From contig NC_079244.1 in the NCBI RefSeq assembly GCF_028009165.1, forward strand, positions 3,534,001-3,598,000: a stretch of DNA of 64,000 nt, given 5' to 3'. Position 1 is the stretch's first letter. Every line of letters starts with the position of its first letter. Below are positions 9,318-20,943 of the stretch, one piece after another. Under the pieces are notes generated by a model. That model worked only from the letters and a program-made list of their open reading frames with translations, ran no database searches and was not told the origin of the DNA. The position numbers and the translations under genes are program-made. Origin of the DNA: Akanthomyces muscarius. Its lineage: Eukaryota > Ascomycota > Sordariomycetes > Hypocreales > Cordycipitaceae.

Positions 9318-12300
9318 GTTTTTGCATATACACGGGACCGAACAGGAAACGGGATTCGTGTTTTGAAAAAACAACTGTTTTTCGTCTTTGCAGACATTTC
9401 TACACGAGACCCTCCGAACATTGGATCCAAGGCAGCCACATTGGCGCTTGCCAAAAAGTGGCAGTGCCTGGTTCACATAGCGCTGCTTGATAGGTGTGAG
9501 GGTCTAAAGTCGACTGGAGCTGCATGGCAATGGCGTCACGGAGTTGCGGCCCTGATTTTCATCTTTTTAATATCGCAAACAGGAGCAGATCATGGAAGAG
9601 AAAAGTTGTGCATAGAGCTGGAAACACAGGTCATGGTGGACAAATGTGAAGGGCAGAAAAATGGGACATGTCGGGCACTCTCCCTACTGATATGATGATT
9701 ACGTACATTGCTAGGATTTAGCATTTCCAAATAGACAAAAAAAAAAGGGTTAAATGTACGAAGCTGTCCAAAATGTGCAAGCGGTGTCCACGGAGAAGTA
9801 GATGTGGCCAAGACGCAGATCACAACATAAAATGGCAAAGATGGGCGACACCGACACATGGCAATGTTGACTCGGATGACCGAGACAGCCTGTAGGGATA
9901 CTCGATGCATGTCATGTCACCAGAGGTTTGCCAAGTACGGCTGACGCTGGAGACGAATGTCGCAAACCCCACGCGAGCTGGAGACTTTCGATGTGACATG
10001 GCATGCATAACGGGAGGCGCAGTCGAGGCAAAAAGCGTCACAAGAAGAAGCTGTCTAGGCCGTCGAAATGCCTGTCATGGATCGAACCGTGTAAGCCATC
10101 TCTCACCGTCACCGCCTTTGCATCAAAGTAGGTGGGCATGTCTGCATGACCCGGGGTCCAGAGATTGAGTATTGGCTCTCCCGAGATGTGCAAAAGCCAA
10201 ACCTTAAAGGCTAGACGCAGAGAACAGCCGGTTCCGGCCCCCAAACCGCAAGGCGAAGAAGGGAGGGGAGGGGGTTGAGGCTCCGACGGATGGAGGCGTG
10301 GAGAGGGGGACAAGGATGATGGTTGGATGCGCAGGGCGTTGGTTGGTCAGCTGCCGGCGCCAGCCCTTTGAAGATTTGCTTGGCGGCAGATGGCCTGCCA
10401 AGAGGGGGGAGGAAAAGGAAACCCGGGAAAGCGCTTCGTCTTTGTTTGAGCTTTTTGCTGACGGGCTCGGATTAGGACCTCCTTCTCAGCCTGAAAGACG
10501 GCCGCCAAACGACAGCCCGACATGCTCAAAGCCTGCTCATGCAGGCAGTAATCTGTTCATGCTATGCGGTGCTGGTAGGCCAGGTATGGACTGGCCATGA
10601 TCGACGACGCATGCCTGTAATTTGCTTGCGTTGATAGAATAATTATCATGCCACTGATTTTGATGCGAGTTGGCATGGGCATCTTCGGCAAGCTGAAATA
10701 AGCATATCCATAAACGTGGAAGGTGGATGATCTCAAAGGGCACCGCGCCGTCCCCTCCCCTACTGTAGCACGCTTGTAGTTAGTGGTGCACAGCGGCTGC
10801 AGCGCTCGCACCCATGGCAATAGCGGTGACAGGGGGCCGTCGCGTAGGGCCTGGAACGCCACTGTCACTTTTTTGCTTTGGAGGGGGCGGGCTGGTAACA
10901 AGGTTAACCTCATGGTTAGATTCTCGCCTTTCTTTGGATGGCACAAAGACCAGGGGGGCTGAGATGGAGGCGGGTGTAAGCCCTTTTTCTCTGTCTTTTT
11001 TCTCTCCTTTCATTCGGCAGCGCGTTGCCGCTCGTTGCGGCCATGGACTCGATAGCAGCCCAGTCTCTGCATTGCTGGACGTCGACTCATCGCATCAGTG
11101 CAGATGAGCAGCAAGCCATGCGTAATAGTCCATCATGTCATATATGCATCTTAAACCCACCGCCGTGCTGTAGTTTCTTGGCTAATCACCCACTTCATTC
11201 CCGAGCAAACATTGTATTTCCCAAGAGGCCGCCGCCGCCGCCGTTTCTCACCCATATGAACGGGCGCGCTGACAACCCTCCTCCTCCCCCGCCCCTTTGC
11301 CCGTTCTACGCGTGACCGCCCGTGCCAAGATTCCGCCGCGCATTCTCGTTCGACGGCGAGGCGGGCGATGCCAAGCGGCAATACAAAGGGAGGATCGGCT
11401 AACAAAATCATCCCCCCGAAAATGCATTTCCTGGTCGTGTGCTGTAACCTGCGCCGAGGCTGAGATGTGAATGACTTGGCCTATGCACGCCACCCGAGCG
11501 AGCTGCGCAAGTTACAACTGGTGTCCGCACGCCCACGGCAGACCCGACAGGGCTGTCCCGAGAAGCATGACAAAGGACCGTCAAGATGGTGTTGTGATGG
11601 CGGCAGATGCGATTCGAACAACCACCATGACAAGATGCATGACAATGGGTGGTTATATCAGATTGCTATTATAAGGGTCAAACGGCAAATTGCGCTGCAT
11701 CCAGAAACAATGTCTCTTCCCAGATAACTAGCCATCTAGACCTGAGCGCAGTGTCCCATTGCAGCCCAACATGCTCCGATGGTGCTCCCAATGATAAATA
11801 CGACTGCACTGCCACTAGTTAGCGCCTCATCTGGTGTCCAGGCCTGTGTGATGTGATGAGAGGATCATGCCTGCCGGGGGGTATAGGTCCGCATTCTATT
11901 GCATTTGACAGCCCCCGTAGCTGGCTACCGAACCGGCTGGCCGTCAGATGAAAGATGTAGATAAGCAGCCAGCGCAGCCTGCCCGTCAGACGTGAAAGCC
12001 CTGTTCAGCTCTCCTTCTGTGAGCCCGTCATCGGCCATCATCCATCACCGCCCAGACTGGGGTGGCGGCGAGCTAAAACGTCCTTAAGTTGTTAGCCTGC
12101 GAGCTAGCGCGTTGCATGTGCCGTAGCTTTCGGTTTCAAGGCTCAAGTTGGCCGTCTGTTGCATTCTCCTTGCCGCTGCTCTGGGAGTGAATGACCGGTT
12201 TGCTTTGCCTATTCACTGTCTCTTCCCCCGCCCCGAGCTTGAACAGCCCCCCTGCAACCCTACGCCGGGAAGCCAACGCGGAGCCGCGTGTGGGCGGGCG

Positions 12301-14397
12301 CAGCGCACTAGCATGGATTAAATGATGCGTTGCTTATTGATACTCTGGTGTGCGTCACTCGTCCAGCCAGGACGCAGGCCGAGAAGCCAACTGTCCAGCC
12401 TGGAGCTGGGTGGCATTCCAAGGCGCTGGCGGGAGGTGGCGTGTCCCCATCTGTCGTTTTGTTCAGCTTGCCGAGCTGCCTTTGTCCAGGGAGAGATGGG
12501 AGATGATCTCGCCGTCGCTTTATTTAGTCGTAGCCGCTCAAACGTGACTTGATCATTGTCGTCTTGCCTAGTGGTACTAAATCGTGCCCATCTCGTGCGC
12601 ACACATTGAATCGTCCGTGTTCGCGACACTCAAAGGCACTTCCGCTGCCTCACTCAACGTCCCACTTCCCGCCAAACTTCCGAAAGGCTTCCATTCGTGT
12701 TGGTTGAAGGCGTCGAATCTGGGGTCCCCTGCTCGCTATCCCGGCCTGGTTCCATTTATTAGCACCAAGACAAAACAACCGGTGCGGCCTGGACCGTACT
12801 CGTGCGCACCACCTGGCTACCAAGGAAGCCGAGAGAAGATTGCCAGAAGAAGAACCCCTTTATTAACCTGTTGCTGCCGGAACTCGCCACGTCGGCTAGG
12901 CAGGCAGCCCGCCGAATGATTCACCACGCTGCGCTTGCACTTGATTCCGTCGCCATCACTGTTCAATAACAACGACTGACGGCAAAGTCGTGTGGCAAGG
13001 AGAAGAAAACTTGCAAACGCAACATTGCCAAACACGCCAGCTGACTGAATTCTTTGCACTACCTTGCAAGCTGCCAGCTGCCAGCTGCCAACACTACCTC
13101 CGCTGCAGGCCTTACATCTACAAGTCTGTCCAGCCAATACGACATTTCTCCATCCTCCGGCCTCCCCCAGCAACCCAACTAGCAAGGCAACCTTGCTAGA
13201 CCCTCGCACCGACAGCCTGGGAACAGCCATCTCAATCTCCATTGTCTGAAAAAAGCAAGGGATACAAAAACAGAGCAGCAAACGGACTCGCCTCGTGCGC
13301 CAAGCTCTCTAGGGAGGTAGCCATCCTCGGCCCGCCTCGACAAGGGCCTCCATCCCACTTACTCCTCTGCCCCAGCATCTTGCAGCGCCTTGGCGACTGA
13401 GCCTCGTACGTTGATTGCCTGCGCCTCTCAGCACCCTTCCTCCGGTTCAATTCCGAACCCTCTTTTGGACTTTTTTTCCTTCCCTCTTTCACTTTTGCGC
13501 CTTATAGCACTTGCATCTGCATCTTATTCCCACTTCCCTGCAGAGCCCGGCCTTGGAACATTGCTAATCGTTGCACAGAGGACCCTGTCCTCAAAGACGA
13601 ATCGAAGAGCCTCACAGCACCTCGTGGCCAATCCCTTGTCCCCAGGCTGGCACAGGTTTTCTTGACCGACTCTGTTTTTTTCTTTCAACCATCATAATTC
13701 TTCCTTTTTTTTTCTGGCACCGGTCGGAGAAGAAGACCCAGCCGCTAGCTGCCTGAACATCCGCCTTGACAGATAAAAATACTACCCTCGCCAGGGCCAG
13801 CTCGTGCTCCACGCCCGCCTGGACATCAACGAGCAATCTCGCCCTCCCCGGTCAATTTCTTCACGCCCGTGTCCGTCCATTCCTTGAAACGGAACGCAGG
13901 CCAATCGACTACCTTGCAAGTCTGCGTTTCCTTCGACTTTCATCACCCGCGACAGTTCCCTGGCTACCTGATTGAGCGGCGTGCAGCGGCTGTCTGAGCT
14001 TCGCCTTATCTCTGTCTCACACGTCATCGCCAATCATTGTAACCTGGGCCTTGCTTCGCAGCAATACCGTGTCTTGTTTGTACATTTCGGACAGCTATCT
14101 TGTACCTACCGGTTTTGCACCAGATCAGCGCACAAAACACAGACGGTCTGCGCCTTGGTCTTGTACTGCCGTGGTCGGCAATTTCGTGCCGAAAGAGTCG
14201 CTGTTGCCAACGCCATCTGCAACATTGTCTCGAACAAGGCCCGACCCTTTGGCCCATTTGGGGGCCTCACCAAAATTAGCATCGTCGACCGAGTTGACTT
14301 CAATTGACCCTGTCCCTTGCCACGGAAGCTCATTTGCATCAATTCTTCTTTCGCCAACAACATTGCTGCTCTGCGCATTCTTCGAGCACCAACGTCC
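9318..14397. other. Gene desert of about 5 kb
   Basis: No open frame in this interval has family-like sequence, codon bias or a plausible splice continuation. Visible features are an A10 run near 9739, a GCC run near 11229, a triple CTGCCAG repeat at 13069-13090, and pyrimidine-rich tracts from about 13470 to 13730. The last ~1.4 kb is CT-rich and could be a long promoter and 5' leader of the USP gene. A non-coding RNA cannot be excluded by eye. Confidence 0.55.
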
Positions 14398-16932
14398 ATG
14401 TCCAATACGTTAACCGACGACACTTGCAACAACGCCAGTTTCGCTTCACAGCGCCCATCCGCCAAGATGCTCAAGATGGTGACGCCACAGGACGTTCGGA
14501 GCCCCGGGCTCGACATGTCGCCGAGGACGCGCTCGCTGCCCGACTACTTTGCTGTTGGGCCTCTCAAGTCGGAGCTGGCTTCGATCCAGGAGCAGGAGGC
14601 GCCGCCGACACCGTACCAACGGAATGAATCCAGCGCTGGCCGCCGCGAATCAACAATCTCATTCCCGGATGAGCTGCCAACGCGACGCAGCTCCAACGGC
14701 ACAGATCCTGGCACCGCCATCTCGCTAGGACGGAAGCCATCAACATCCTCAGTCTCATCTCGCCGACCGCGATATTCTGCGTCTTTGCACGGGGTGGAAT
14801 TGCAAGAGCACGCCGCGCGCATTCGCGCAAGCTCGCCCCCTCCAGAAAGGTTCGTTGATCCATTGTTTCCTACTTGTCAGACTGGCAGGCCGCTTCGGCA
14901 TGCAAAACTTCCCTTTTTTTCCCCACAATCACGTTTTTGTCTTGGTTTCATTTGCCACGACGCACGTCTTTCTAGCTGCGTGTTGACGAGATCCGGGAGT
15001 ACGGCACGTTGATCGCCCCGTCTCAAAAGGCTGAGACACTAGACTGGCATCGAGGCGCGAGTGCGCCAGTTGGCCAAGAGCTGCATCGACGAAGAGTTGG
15101 GCATCCATCTCGTGTGTTACGAGGCTTGGTCGAAATAAAGTGTCGGGTAAGGGTGGAGATCGTGGAGCGCATGCTGAGTCGCGCCTCTTGAATGGCGCAG
15201 GATATACCCGCAATGCACTGCTGGTGCCAGTTCATGACCTGCCCAGAGAGGCGTAATGCATTTTAGACTGGTTGCGTGCGGCTGCAGGCGCACGATGGTC
15301 TTGTGCACGGGTGGGGAGCGCCGCGACAAGCCTCACGAAGAGCGAGCGACGAGTGTCGCGATGGCGATGCTGGCTCTGCAGTCGTCAGTGGGTTTGACTT
15401 TACTGATTGCCCCTGGACTCAAACCCTCTTTCTTTCCCCCTCGTTCCGCTGCAAATTTCAGGATGATAGGCCAGCACCATTTGGGGCGGCTTAAGCTTTG
15501 CTAGCCCCACGAGTGGCCCCCAAAATCTTCACTGAGCCAGCGACTCTGGCACTGCCCACGCTGCCGCTAGCTGCTTGCAATTACCCCGCTGCTCAGTCTG
15601 GGTACGCTTCGCCTCCCACGCTGCGCCATGGAGCCACCTCACCAGCCCAGGCAGGCTGCCCATTTTGCTTTCGGTTGCGCCCGCTGGTCTGACGTACTCT
15701 TGTCTCTGTCATCTCCCAAACCCATTGCTGCTCTTGTTTGCTTGCCCTACTACACAGTCGTCTCTACTTGCAACCGAATTCTTTACGTTTCATCGCCTCT
15801 GAGCGTCTGCGCGACATGTCATCGCTAACTGTGCCACCTCCGGAAAGGTTCCAGCACCACGTCGGCTTCGATAATGTGCCGAACGGAGAGGCTACCAAAC
15901 ACAACACGACATCGCTGACCCTCAACGTGAGGCATAAGGGCTACCAGGCCAGACGACGATCGCGCATATTCATGGTGGGCGTGGACGAGAACTCTTACTC
16001 GGACTATGCTATCCAGTGGCTGCTGGACGAGCTGGTTGATGACGGCGACGAAATTGTCTGCGTGCGCGTGCTGGAGAGCGCGGTGCGCATGAACGATAAA
16101 CAATACCAGGAAGATGCGCAACATGTCATGCAAGGAATCCTAGCCAAGAATGGAGCCAACCGGGCTGTCAGCATCGTGCTTGAATACGCCGTGGGCAAGC
16201 TGCACGCAACCTTTCAGAAACTGGTGAGTGTGACTGGGCGCTACCGTTTGGCTGAGACAAGCCGCTAACAAGCTACAGATTCAAATGTATCAGCCAGCCA
16301 TGCTGATTGTTGGAACCAGAGGCCGATCACTGGGCGGCATCCAGGGCCTCGTCAACAACCGCAACTCGTTCTCGAAATACTGCCTACAATATTCGCCTGT
16401 GCCGGTCGTCGTTGTTCGACCAACGGAGAAGCGCATTAAGAAGAAGGTGAAGCGTGCCAACGACTCGGGCCGCCAGACCTACCTGGGCATGCTCTCGGCA
16501 ACATTGGGAAAACACGAAGCCGACAGCGAAACCAGTAGCACATACGAACTGGAGACACAAATTTCAGCCGACGAAGAGGCGCATCAAGTGGCAAAGGTGC
16601 TGGGTCTCCCCGCAAAATTCGATCCAACCATTAAGCCTATCAACCCCAGCGACTATCTTCGAACACGATCGCCGGCGCCATCGGGGTCGAAAGAACCTAC
16701 GAGCCCGAACCTCGGCGATGTTTCGCCGAGCAGCGCCATGAACAGCGAGGACGAAGAAGAGGAGGAGGATGGGGAATTTGAGGTTGTGTCTGGAACACAA
16801 GCCCTCAACCAACAGCAAAAACTTGAACAACTACACAAGATGGAGGTCGGTGAAGCGCAGGCTCTCCGTCAAGGTGTGGACGTTGAAGAAGATGAAGATG
16901 AAGGGTCCGCCGACAACAAGGCGTCGCCATAG
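14398..16932 (+). CDS. Universal stress protein (UspA-like) domain protein
   Basis: The 493-residue protein comes from three exons: 14398-14849, 15848-16223 and 16279-16932. Exon 1 encodes a Ser/Pro/Arg-rich leader containing the phrase RTRSLPDYFAVGPLKSELAS. The USP domain starts in exon 2 with SRIFMVGVDENSYSDYAI and ends in exon 3 with an ATP-binding-type glycine pattern (GTRGRSLGG...SFSKYCL) and VPVVVV. The C-terminal third is acidic (EDEEEEEDGEF) and probably disordered. USP proteins are generally nucleotide-binding stress-response factors, and the precise role here is unknown. The second intron is 55 nt with a GCTAACA branch. The first is about 998 nt, unusually long, and its two splice junctions lie in near-identical sequence. 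The ATG at 14398 is the preferred start, with another in frame at 14467. Confidence 0.85.
14831..15856 (+). repeat. 19-bp near-perfect direct repeat at both ends of USP intron 1
   Basis: GCC(C/A)CCTCC(A/G)GAAAGGTTC occurs at the exon 1/donor junction (about 14835-14853) and again at the acceptor/exon 2 junction (about 15833-15851), with two mismatches in 19 positions. Both copies contain the AGGT splice core and both encode PPPERF. Confidence 0.85.
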
Positions 16933-17619
16933 TGTTGCCGAGGTCGAGAAGGATGGTGAGAAAAAGGTACTGTCGAGGTACATACTGTTCTTGTAACAGC
17001 CAAAGGAGGCTCTCTGCTGCAAGGTTCGACTCTGCTATAGCAGAGACACAACAACCCGGCGCCCCAGGCATCTGAGTTGGTGAGAAGCATTTCGGTGCCT
17101 CTGACTAGACACACTTACAATATTGACAGTCACACGAGAAAGGGTGCAGCCGAAAAGTGTCGCAACCTAGCTGTGAGCACAGCTCGATGTTGCTTGGTGT
17201 TGTATGATGAGCCATGGCAGCGGGGGAGAAGTTTAAAGACGTGGAAAGCGATTTGATGTATTTATAGCACACCAACAGCGAGTCGAAAGACGTTTTGTTT
17301 ACGTCGAAAGACGCTTTGTTTATACCAGATGAGAACAATCACTTGTTGATACAGAGAATACGCCGCTTCACAATAAATTGACGTCTTGAACGTTTTGGTG
17401 GGCTGACTAGAAGTGTATACGAGACGCCACCGTCTGGCTGAATGCAATACGAGGAATACCGACGACATGTCAAAATGACTCAATAATACAGACGGAAGTT
17501 TCAAAGAATGCAATGCCATTTTCTTTTACGAATTGACTCGCAGAATGGTATGATGGCCCACGTCAAGGGAGGCGATTAAAGATGTTGCATTTGCAACGAT
17601 GGAGCAAATATCCAAGTGC
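16933..17619. other. Convergent 3' region, USP gene / hmp1
   Basis: The 687 bp separates two converging genes. A 20-bp motif (GTCGAAAGACGYTTTGTTTA) is present twice in tandem near 17281-17322. No gene is recognised. Confidence 0.5.
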
Positions 17620-17978
17620 CTACTCATTATGCGACTTGCTCTCGGCGCCTTCCCTCTGCATGCCCTCGCAGCCCGTGGCCTTGCCGGCCAGCTCCTCGAC
17701 CTTTCCGTACCCGCTGGAGGGGTCTCGCTGCTCGCCGGCCTTTTGCATCGTGGCCTGGCCGGCGGCCTTGTCCTGCTCGCCCGACGCCTTCCACGCCTCG
17801 GAGCCCGTGACGTTGCCAATGACAGCCTATGACGCAGCGTACGTGGTCAGCGAACCATCGTGGGTGGGGAGAAGCTGGGATAGGGAGCTTGATCTTGACT
17901 TGCCTCTGCCTGGCCCTTGACGTATTGAGCGTGCCCGGCGACGAGGCTAGGCTGCTGCGACTGGTTGGTGTCGGACAT
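17620..17978 (-). CDS. hmp1: Hmp1/CsbD-like small stress protein
   Basis: The 93-residue protein is the fungal mismatched-base-pair and cruciform-DNA recognition type, related to CsbD-like proteins. Exon 1 (17978-17904) gives 25 residues ending YVKGQAE, and exon 2 (17826-17620) continues AVIGNVTGSEAWKASGEQ through KVEELAGKATGCEGM to a stop. The 77-nt intron begins GCAAGT instead of GT, giving an AG|GCAAGT...CTGAC...TAG structure. This is a classic GC-AG intron, and reading without it breaks the conserved protein. Composition is Gly/Ala/Lys/Glu-rich with no signal peptide. Members of the family bind branched DNA in vitro or respond to stress. The upstream side contains CCCCT (STRE-like) motifs, but their use here is inference. 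Confidence 0.88.
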
Positions 17979-19052
17979 GTTTTCCTGGTGATTGACAAAG
18001 GTCTGTATGTTGGTTCTTTGTTGCTGTAAGGCGTAGTTGGCGATGTAGATCAAGATCAAGATTTGAAAGGTTGAGTGATGGAAGTAGCAACATCTCCAAG
18101 TTGGAGAGCCGTCCGGTGACATCAACAGTGGTGACATCACCACAGGGTCACGGATGGAGGGGCAACTGTCGGCACGCCAGAAACCGGCCAGCCACTAAAC
18201 TGCGACAGTGCTTGTTCTTGAAATGTAACATAAAGATCTAAAAATCGATGCGTGTTTAACTATGGTATTCTTGACTGTTTTCTTTGCGCTCGCGTGTATC
18301 GGACTGTGTATCACTATCCAACAATACTGTCTTTTTCTCTTCAGATCTCTTGGTGTCGCAGGGTAAGATGACCTGGGACATTGCTGTCGATGGCGCACTT
18401 TAGCGCCGTCGAGCGATGACCACAGGTACCAACCTAGGTAGACACGCCTAAAGTGACTGAGGGCCTAAAAATCGAGAGTCTTCAGGGTCGCCTTGAATTC
18501 TGAATCAACTCGCTGGGGCCAAGCTTTCTGTATCAAACAGTTTTTAGTATCCATGCAGCCGCTATCATGCCATAAACGCTGATCGCCGACGGTTTATTCA
18601 GCTGATAACTTATAGCCAGCCTCATTTAGGCCGCTTCTCCTCTAGGCTAAAAAATACGAGCATCGTAATCTAGGCCGGCGCAGGCGGCGTTTTTTTTAAT
18701 GACAATACAGCCTGGTCGCATACCAACGCTTTCTCTTCCCTCCATTCCCTCTGCGTCATCTGGTTTCTCCCTCGACACTCGTTCCATCGTTGAGATCTCT
18801 TTGTCTCTTTTCGCAATTCTTCCATTTTCTTCCTTGTAAAATACCTCGTACGTGTTTCTGTACGCCGATTTTCGCATCTCAGACGTCTCTCACAGCCTTG
18901 GGGAGCGTTTCTTGTACGACACGTTTAAGCGAGAGGCTTGCGCAAGCTCCTAACGAACCGACGACCGCAGCTCTCCCTCCCCGTCCCCCTCCTCTACCAA
19001 CAGTCTTGGAACACAGCAGCGCCATCGAGCATCGATACACGATCACGCGACC
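17979..19052. promoter_or_regulatory. Divergent intergenic region, hmp1 / Golgi pH regulator
   Basis: The 1,074 bp lies between two divergent starts. The last ~300 bp is pyrimidine-rich on the plus strand, as often seen upstream of fungal transcription starts. An ACCTAGGTA-type palindrome lies near 18432. No coding potential is seen. Confidence 0.5.
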
Positions 19053-20759
19053 ATGTGGCCATTTTCTGGCTGCGGCGACGACGCCTGCCGCCCGCCCTCG
19101 CCCGCCAGCCTGACGCTGGCCCACGCCGTCGCCGCCTCGCCGTTTGCCCTCGTCCTCGTCGTCGCGACCCTCGCCGCCGCGCGCCACGGCTTCCCGTACC
19201 TCTCGCGCGCCGCGCACGACGACGCCCGCGACGGCGAGGACCACGTCCTGCCGACCCACGCGCCGGCCGCCCTGCGGCAGGTCCACGCCGAGCACGGCGC
19301 CAAGAGCCTGCGCCGCCGCGTCGTCGCCTGGACCTTTGGCGTCACCGTCGGCCTCGCGGCCACACTCGGCACGCTGATCCTCTCCGAGATCCTCGAGGTC
19401 GGCAGCCGCGCCGGCCGCGGGCTGGCGCTGCGCATCACGGTCCCCGCGCTGCTGTTCCTGCTCGTCGGCCTCGTCCCCTGGCTCGAGTGCAAGTCGCTCG
19501 TCAACGGCGCCGGCTGGAGCCTCCAGCGGTCGCCCGACAGCAGCGGCCGCCGCGTGCCCAAGTTTGCGTGGCTCATGCAGACGGCGCTGTTTGCCTGCTG
19601 GCTGTTTGCCTTTTGGAAGCTCGGCAGCGCCGTGCCGTCGTCTGCGGTTGAGGACCTGCACAGCAAGAGCGGCGGCAGCGGAGGCGGCAGTACTTCTGAC
19701 GATGACGACGAGGCGCCGCTGCAGCTGCTGACCCGCGGCTGTCTGGAACGCATCGGCGTCGTCGGCATCTCGCTCATGGGCCTGCTGGCCGGCTTCGCGT
19801 CCGTGTCCGCCCCCTGGCACACCCTGACGGCCGTGACGGACCGCCGCCGCCGCCCCGTCACCGACGCCGACGTCAACCGCAAGCAGACGGGCTTCGACGC
19901 CACCAGCGAGATGCTTCTGACCAAGCGGCACCGGCTGCAGATGCTCGAGCGCAAAGTCGCCGATCCGCGCTTCGCCGAGGCCAAGGCGGCGACGGGCCTC
20001 ATGGGCAAGATGATGGGCTCGCTCCGCGGCACCCTGTCCGCCGAGGAGACCGAGATCCGCGGCCTGCGCGTCGAGATTGCCGGCCTCGAGACCATGGAGG
20101 CCAACCTCGCCTCCAACCTCGCCCTCATGCGGGGCCGGCGCAAGGCCGACTCGCGCGCCGGCACGGCCTGGGGCCGCATGTGCCTCGTGCCCTCGTACCT
20201 CTTTGCGCTGTACTGCGTGTACCGCATCCTCGCGACCACGCTGACGACCTTTCGCCGCGCGCACTCGCCCTCGGCCAGCTTCTCGAGCAGCGACCCGATC
20301 AACCGCTTCCTGGGCCTGCTCGCGCTGCACTGGGACCCCAAGCTCGACCAGATGGCGTGGGCGCGCATCATCAGCTTCGCCCTCAGCGGCGTCATCCTCC
20401 TCGCCAGCGCCAACAGCGCCCTGCAGACCTTCCACCTCTTTGCCAAGTGGACGCCGGGCCTGCTGCGCCACGCCCAGGCCAACCTGGCCCTCGTCGTCGG
20501 CCAGGTCGCCGCCACCTACATGATCAGCGCCTCGCTCCTCATGCGCAGCCAGCTGCCCCTCGAGGCGCGGTCGGCGGTCGGCGGCGTGCTCAAGGGCGCG
20601 CTGAGCCCCGTGTTTGTGGACGGCTGGTTCGAGGGCTGGTTCCTGACGGGCAGCGCCGCGACGATGCTGGGGCTCTGGCTCGGGAGAAGGCTGAGCGGTG
20701 GACGGGATGAGGACTGGGATGATTTCGGCAGCGAAGAGATGGGGGCCAAGAGAATGTAA
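19053..20759 (+). CDS. Golgi pH regulator (GPHR/GPR89 family) membrane protein
   Basis: The intron-less 568-residue protein is a polytopic membrane protein of the GPHR / plant GTG family, described as a Golgi anion channel that helps acidification. Hydrophobic segments lie near residues 20-42, 92-112, 125-145, 170-190 and 240-265, and three to four more are in the C-terminal half after residue 380. The central hydrophilic loop contains a predicted coiled region (KRHRLQMLERKVADPRF), typical of the family between the fifth and sixth helices. A Ser/Asp-rich luminal or cytosolic insertion (GGSTSDDDDEAP) precedes it. Codons are very GC-rich. The 3' end converges on the Nudix gene with 184 bp between stops. 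Confidence 0.88.
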   Translation: MWPFSGCGDDACRPPSPASLTLAHAVAASPFALVLVVATLAAARHGFPYLSRAAHDDARDGEDHVLPTHAPAALRQVHAEHGAKSLRRRVVAWTFGVTVGLAATLGTLILSEILEVGSRAGRGLALRITVPALLFLLVGLVPWLECKSLVNGAGWSLQRSPDSSGRRVPKFAWLMQTALFACWLFAFWKLGSAVPSSAVEDLHSKSGGSGGGSTSDDDDEAPLQLLTRGCLERIGVVGISLMGLLAGFASVSAPWHTLTAVTDRRRRPVTDADVNRKQTGFDATSEMLLTKRHRLQMLERKVADPRFAEAKAATGLMGKMMGSLRGTLSAEETEIRGLRVEIAGLETMEANLASNLALMRGRRKADSRAGTAWGRMCLVPSYLFALYCVYRILATTLTTFRRAHSPSASFSSSDPINRFLGLLALHWDPKLDQMAWARIISFALSGVILLASANSALQTFHLFAKWTPGLLRHAQANLALVVGQVAATYMISASLLMRSQLPLEARSAVGGVLKGALSPVFVDGWFEGWFLTGSAATMLGLWLGRRLSGGRDEDWDDFGSEEMGAKRM

Positions 20760-20943
20760 AAAGAATGCAGCATATACAGCGTTTGATTTCTTATTAGTTT
20801 CACTTTCTAAGCATGGAAACCTGGCGTTTCATCCATGTAAATAAATCCTTGGCCACACACGATTCAATTTTTGTCAAAACAGCCATCCTCTTGCAATGTT
20901 TATGCCCGCCCTCGCGTCTCTTTACCATGTAATGCTTTGCCGT

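Noticed and set aside
9590..12629. Several 60-130 codon frames in the gene desert
   Set aside because: None has family-like motifs, codon bias or splice continuity; frames of this size are expected by chance in GC-balanced DNA.
13430..13470. B-box-like GGTTCAATTCC suggesting a tRNA
   Set aside because: The T-arm stem does not pair and no A-box, anticodon arm or acceptor stem could be found.
18879..20471. Two long minus-strand frames opposite the Golgi pH regulator gene
   Set aside because: GC-rich antisense shadows with Ala/Gly/Arg-only composition; the plus strand has a recognisable membrane protein.
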